Below are positions 21,874 to 24,159 of a stretch of DNA of 24,159 nucleotides, in pieces. Below the pieces are notes generated by a model. That model made no database searches, was not told where the DNA came from, and saw nothing but the letters and a program-made list of their open reading frames with translations. The position numbers and the translations under genes were made by a program. The DNA is from a virus. The stretch spans positions 1 to 24,159 of the IMG/VR virus record IMGVR_UViG_3300017782_000216; one strand, 5' to 3'. Each line of letters opens with the position of its first letter. Positions within the stretch are counted from its first letter, which is position 1.

Positions 21874-22273
21874 AACTACCACAAGTAAGCTTAAAGCTAA
21901 GCTAGATAAACTATTTAGCGAATACATAAGAAAAAGAGACTCTGATTATAAAGGGAACTGTTTATGTATTTCTTGCGGTAAGGAAGCTCCAGCTTTTGGA
22001 GGATCTATTCATGCTGGTCATTTTATGTCTAGAAGACATATGGCTACTCGTTGGGATGAAAAGAACGTTAATAGCCAATGTAGTTACTGCAATACTTTTT
22101 TGAATGGAAATCAGTATAGAGCGTCAATAGGCATAGATAAAAAATATGGAGAAGGAACTGCAAAGCAACTTGAAGAAAGAGCTAATACTACTGTTAAATT
22201 AAGTAGAGTAGACTATGAAGAAGCCATTGAGAATATAAAAGAAAAGATAAGAGATATGAAATTAACATTGTGA
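21866..22273 (+). CDS. ninG: NinG/Rap-like recombination protein
   Basis: The 135-residue product resembles lambda NinG (Rap), a protein that helps process branched recombination structures. It has a basic N-terminus (KLKAKLDKLFSEYIRKRDSD), a CLCISCGK zinc-knuckle start, AGHFMSRRHMATRWDEKNVN and QCSYCNTFLNGNQYRA, then IGIDKKYGEGT. The two CxxC-type pairs would bind a metal. The C-terminal 45 residues are a helical tail. It closes the replication block and overlaps the upstream gene by 8 bases. Confidence 0.85.
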   Translation: MAKTTTSKLKAKLDKLFSEYIRKRDSDYKGNCLCISCGKEAPAFGGSIHAGHFMSRRHMATRWDEKNVNSQCSYCNTFLNGNQYRASIGIDKKYGEGTAKQLEERANTTVKLSRVDYEEAIENIKEKIRDMKLTL

Positions 22274-22338
22274 TGTTTATAATTAAAACTAATCGATATT
22301 AAAATATTTTATAAATTGCAAACAATAATACTAAAAGA

Positions 22339-22701
22339 ATGAAAAAAACAGTAGTTTTTGAAGGAGGAGTAAATAAGGTCTCAACATTAGCTGACGGATC
22401 AATGAGTATTAATATACACACTCAAGAGCTAAACGATGACACAATGACTAGGATATTCGCACTTAGAAAGACTCCTGGAATGGTTCTAATAAGCTCTGAC
22501 GACATTACACAAGCTGAAGTAGAAGTTGTAGAGCAATATACTTCAGACTACGAAGTAGGAAAGACTAAGACATCTTCTCAAAGACTTAGAGCCGTTCTAT
22601 ACAGAGTATGGGAACAAGGAGACCAAAAGTATGACTTTCCAATATGGTATGAATCTACAATTGAAAGGATAATTAATAAATATAAAACTACTCTTGACTA
22701 G
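22339..22701 (+). CDS. Conserved-looking hypothetical protein (120 aa)
   Basis: This 120-residue product starts after the 65-base AT-rich gap 22274-22338, which holds no clear promoter or terminator. It is a compact alpha/beta protein: KKTVVFEGGVNKVSTL, ADGSMSINIHTQELNDD, RIFALRKTPGMVLISSDD, and a helical end SQRLRAVLYRVWEQG. Several features (IHTQEL, PGMVLISS) recall small phage proteins near the HNH/terminase border, but no function is known to me. The next gene starts within its last codons. Confidence 0.7.
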   Translation: MKKTVVFEGGVNKVSTLADGSMSINIHTQELNDDTMTRIFALRKTPGMVLISSDDITQAEVEVVEQYTSDYEVGKTKTSSQRLRAVLYRVWEQGDQKYDFPIWYESTIERIINKYKTTLD

Positions 22702-22909
22702 AGCCACCAGACATCAGATTATTTGGTTCTATGATAAAAAGTCAGAAGAGTTTATTTTAAAACTACCTAAAGTAATTAAGTCAGATGTTGGATATCAATT
22801 AATGTTCGGAGAAACAGAAGATTATAGGACTGAGAGAAGTCGAGTTGATATTAATAATCAAAATAGCGATATTAAAGTTTATGAAGATAAAAAAATATAC
22901 AATTATTAA
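22694..22909 (+). CDS. Hypothetical protein (71 aa), TTG start
   Basis: The frame begins at a TTG (22694) and overlaps the preceding stop by 8 bases; there is no in-frame ATG near the start. The 71 residues include HQIIWFYDKKSEEFILKLPKV and GYQLMFGETEDYRTE, an alpha/beta pattern. The coding pattern and tight spacing support translation. Only the exact start is uncertain. It overlaps the next gene by 29 bases when the ATG there is used. Confidence 0.5.
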   Translation: MTRATRHQIIWFYDKKSEEFILKLPKVIKSDVGYQLMFGETEDYRTERSRVDINNQNSDIKVYEDKKIYNY

Positions 22910-23051
22910 ATCTATTTATTATATATTATCTAAGCTAATAATGTTTATATTATTTTTGCCATTATTTATAATAGTATTAATAGCTTCTTTTATTAAAGTA
23001 ATTACAGAAGAAGAAAACAAAAAACAAAGTGAAAATAATCGCATCAGTTAG
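22881..23051 (+). CDS. Small membrane protein (56 aa)
   Basis: I chose the ATG at 22881 over an upstream TTG at 22845. The product has 56 residues, with a basic N-terminus (MKIKKYTIIK), a hydrophobic stretch (about 12-40, with LSKLIMFILFLPLFIIVLIASF) and a charged C-terminal tail (VITEEENKKQSENN). It would span the membrane once. It overlaps the upstream gene by 29 bases and the downstream by 23. No function can be assigned. Confidence 0.5.
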   Translation: MKIKKYTIIKSIYYILSKLIMFILFLPLFIIVLIASFIKVITEEENKKQSENNRIS

Positions 23052-23226
23052 TATTGAAGTCTATTTAAAAGACACAGAATCTTTAGACGATGGAAACGCT
23101 AGAGCAATAGAAGAACTTATGGATTTTGTAGATAATTGGATTAATGAAGACGGAATACCTCCTATAATCAAATTAGAATACAAGATGCCACAAATAGATG
23201 AAGAAGACAATATTTTATTAAACTAA
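23029..23226 (+). CDS. Hypothetical acidic protein (65 aa), GTG start
   Basis: The start is a GTG at 23029, followed by KIIASVSIEVYLKDTESLDDGNARAIEELM. The 65 residues are acidic (many Asp/Glu) and probably alpha/beta. The stop overlaps the next start by one base (TAATG), which supports the frame. No family is recognised. Confidence 0.6.
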   Translation: MKIIASVSIEVYLKDTESLDDGNARAIEELMDFVDNWINEDGIPPIIKLEYKMPQIDEEDNILLN

Positions 23227-23558
23227 TGCCAACACTACCTAAATCAAAGAAAAAGAAATGGATTGCTTCAAGTAGTAAGAAGTCTGGATATAAAGCTAAA
23301 CATTTATCTGTTCATTCTGATTTTTATAATTCTACTGCATGGAGAGAACTAAGGAAATGGTTTATTAAATCAAATCCTGTTTGTAAATGGTGTCAAGAAG
23401 AAGGTAGAGCTAATATAGAGAATTTGATTGTTGACCATATAGTAGAGATAATAGACGGAGGAGAGAAGCTTGACCCAAGTAACTTACAGACGTTATGTTT
23501 ATCACATCACAATCAGAAAACTAATTGGGCAAAGGCTAAAAGAAAAAAGGGGGATTAG
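23226..23558 (+). CDS. HNH endonuclease, HK97 gp74-like
   Basis: The 110-residue product is a zinc-stabilised HNH nuclease. C53-x-x-C56 (CKWC) and C91 with H94/H95 (CLSHH) are the likely zinc ligands, D70-H71 (VDHI) is the catalytic start, and N96 completes the HNH core. The N-terminus is very basic. In HK97-type phages this enzyme acts with terminase at the packaging site. Its position close to the window end, next to the terminase genes on a circle, agrees. The last codons and the TAG stop lie inside the tRNA-Ala gene, with 10 bases of overlap (23549-23558). Confidence 0.92.
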   Translation: MPTLPKSKKKKWIASSSKKSGYKAKHLSVHSDFYNSTAWRELRKWFIKSNPVCKWCQEEGRANIENLIVDHIVEIIDGGEKLDPSNLQTLCLSHHNQKTNWAKAKRKKGD

Positions 23559-23622
23559 CTCAGCTGGCTAGAGCGCCTGCCTTGCACGCAGGAGGTCATC
23601 GGTTCGAATCCGATATTCTCCA
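23549..23622 (+). tRNA. tRNA-Ala(TGC)
   Basis: The cloverleaf folds well. The acceptor is GGGGGAT (23549-23555) with ATTCTCC (23615-23621), including a G3-T70 pair, the main alanine identity mark. The D arm is GCTC with GAGC (23558-23561, 23571-23574). The anticodon stem is CCTGC with GCAGG (23576-23580, 23588-23592), and the loop CTTGCAC has anticodon TGC. The T arm is ATCGG with CCGAT (23598-23602, 23610-23614) and contains TTCGAAT. The discriminator is A and CTA follows, so CCA is not encoded. It overlaps the HNH stop by 10 bases. Confidence 0.97.
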
Positions 23623-23636
23623 CTAATTAAAAGACT

Positions 23637-23915
23637 ATGAAAAAAAGTAAATATTATTACGACATTGAAAGAAACATGAATACAACTGAAGACAATACTA
23701 AGATAGACATAGACATCCCACACTATTACATAGGGAATAATGGATATGAAGCTAGGAAAGTAATAGAAGGCTTTGACTTGAATTGGAATTTAGGAAACGC
23801 CGTAACTTATCTCTTACGTGCTTATCGTAAGCATGACAGTCCTTATGAGTGCATAAAAAAAGCGATAAACCATTTAGAATTTGAACTAGAAAAGATAAAC
23901 AGAGATGAGTTGTAA
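23637..23915 (+). CDS. DUF3310 family protein
   Basis: The 92-residue product has a Lys/Asp-rich start and the DUF3310 core: PHYYIGNNGYEARKVIEGF (about 30-48), then LNWNLGNAVTYLLRAYRKH (49-67) and a closing helix with CIKKAINHLEFELEKI. Small proteins of this family are common in phages and may act in nucleotide metabolism, but no activity is known to me. It starts 14 bases after the tRNA and overlaps the next gene by 11 bases. Confidence 0.85.
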   Translation: MKKSKYYYDIERNMNTTEDNTKIDIDIPHYYIGNNGYEARKVIEGFDLNWNLGNAVTYLLRAYRKHDSPYECIKKAINHLEFELEKINRDEL

Positions 23916-24117
23916 GTGCAAAGACAAAGAAGTAAAGGCTTTAGAAGAGATAATATCAATACAAAATAAATCTATAAAAAGACTTACAGGTATGATGGGA
24001 CAGTTAGAATGTCAAATGATAGGAGCTAATTTATCCCTACTATTACAGACAAAAAAAATAAAAGATTTAAGAGATACTATAAATAATAAAAATAATATTA
24101 AGGGGGGCGGTCAATAA
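23905..24117 (+). CDS. Hypothetical coiled-coil protein (70 aa)
   Basis: The 70-residue product has a Cys-rich start (MSCKCKDK, with C3 and C5, plus C36) and a long helix likely to form a coiled coil (VKALEEIISIQNKSIKRL and LSLLLQTKKIKDLRDTI), ending in KGGGQ. It is the last gene of the window, ending 42 bases before its end. I do not recognise a family. Confidence 0.6.
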   Translation: MSCKCKDKEVKALEEIISIQNKSIKRLTGMMGQLECQMIGANLSLLLQTKKIKDLRDTINNKNNIKGGGQ

Positions 24118-24159
24118 GTATAGGGAGATCCCAAGCACACCGCGTTGGTAGCCTCTTTC
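24118..24159. other. GC-rich terminal non-coding segment, probable packaging-site region
   Basis: These 42 bases contain GGGAGATCCC (24123-24132), an imperfect palindrome, and CGCGTTGGTAG (24141-24151), which recurs exactly at 1-11. Together with the GGGGGGCGG just upstream (24103-24111) they form a GC-rich patch in a strongly AT-rich genome, as seen at cohesive ends. HNH, tRNA and terminase genes flank it on a circle. I infer a cos-type site; no cut position can be fixed from sequence alone. Confidence 0.45.

Noticed and set aside
22845-22880. Longer TTG start for the small membrane protein
   Set aside because: The ATG at 22881 gives a typical basic N-terminus followed by the membrane segment and reduces the overlap with the previous gene.
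23549-23622. tRNA-Ala as a phage attachment site (attP) or integration scar
   Set aside because: No integrase or excisionase is present, the tRNA is complete, and no second copy of its 3' end is seen in the window.
24141-24159. Terminal 11-mer as a simple contig-end overlap
   Set aside because: The right copy is 8 bases inside the end, and what follows each copy differs (CCTCTTTC against GTATCGATA), so trimming would not join them.
1-24159. CRISPR array, insertion sequence, riboswitch or restriction-modification pair
   Set aside because: No regularly spaced repeats of CRISPR type, no transposase-like frame, no long structured leader of a known riboswitch type and no restriction enzyme next to the methyltransferase were seen.

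Overview
The window looks like the essentially complete genome of a small, strictly one-direction tailed phage (siphovirus, HK97-type head) that infects a member of the Bacteroidota, most likely a flavobacterium. The basis is: AT-rich sequence; starts preceded by A/T-rich leaders and not by Shine-Dalgarno motifs; promoter-like boxes of the Bacteroidota type (TAnnTTTG); a DUF3127-type single-strand binding protein; and tail, holin and replication proteins of kinds common in phages of this phylum. All genes I accept are on the + strand. I see no integrase, excisionase or repressor, so a virulent life style is the simplest reading.

Layout. Bases 1-138 are a non-coding leader with a perfect hairpin and, near the ends of the window, a repeated 11-mer: the probable packaging-site region. 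139-2830 is the packaging module (P27-type small terminase, an inserted beta-class DNA methyltransferase, large terminase). 2886-6589 is the head module (portal, a prohead protease with a long N-terminal extension, major capsid protein), closed by a strong terminator hairpin. 6643-8502 holds four head-tail joining proteins. 8520-15351 is the tail module: a small unknown protein, tail tube, tail assembly chaperones joined by a probable -1 programmed frameshift, a 622-residue tape measure, a large tail-tip protein and further tail proteins. 14720-16764 overlaps this with small membrane proteins, a DUF5675 protein and a 3TM-type holin, which together look like the lysis cassette. A calcineurin-like phosphoesterase (16761-17816) ends the late operon.

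17817-18034 is a regulatory gap: a promoter-like box, a possible short two-hairpin RNA ending in a terminator, then a second promoter-like box for the early genes. 18035-22273 is the early/replication block: several small unknown proteins, a putative single-strand annealing protein next to an SSB, a DnaA-domain-IV-like protein, an HTH protein, a replication initiator-like protein with internal repeats that could mark the origin, and a NinG/Rap-like protein. 22339-24117 holds small unknown genes, an HNH endonuclease whose stop codon lies inside a tRNA-Ala(TGC) gene, a DUF3310 protein and a short coiled-coil protein. The last 42 bases are GC-rich relative to the rest.

On a circle, HNH, tRNA, DUF3310, terminal sequence, small terminase and large terminase are neighbours, the usual arrangement around a cos site. 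The early proteins would copy and recombine the DNA, the terminase and HNH enzyme would cut and package it, the head and tail modules would build the virion, and the holin/DUF5675 group would release it.
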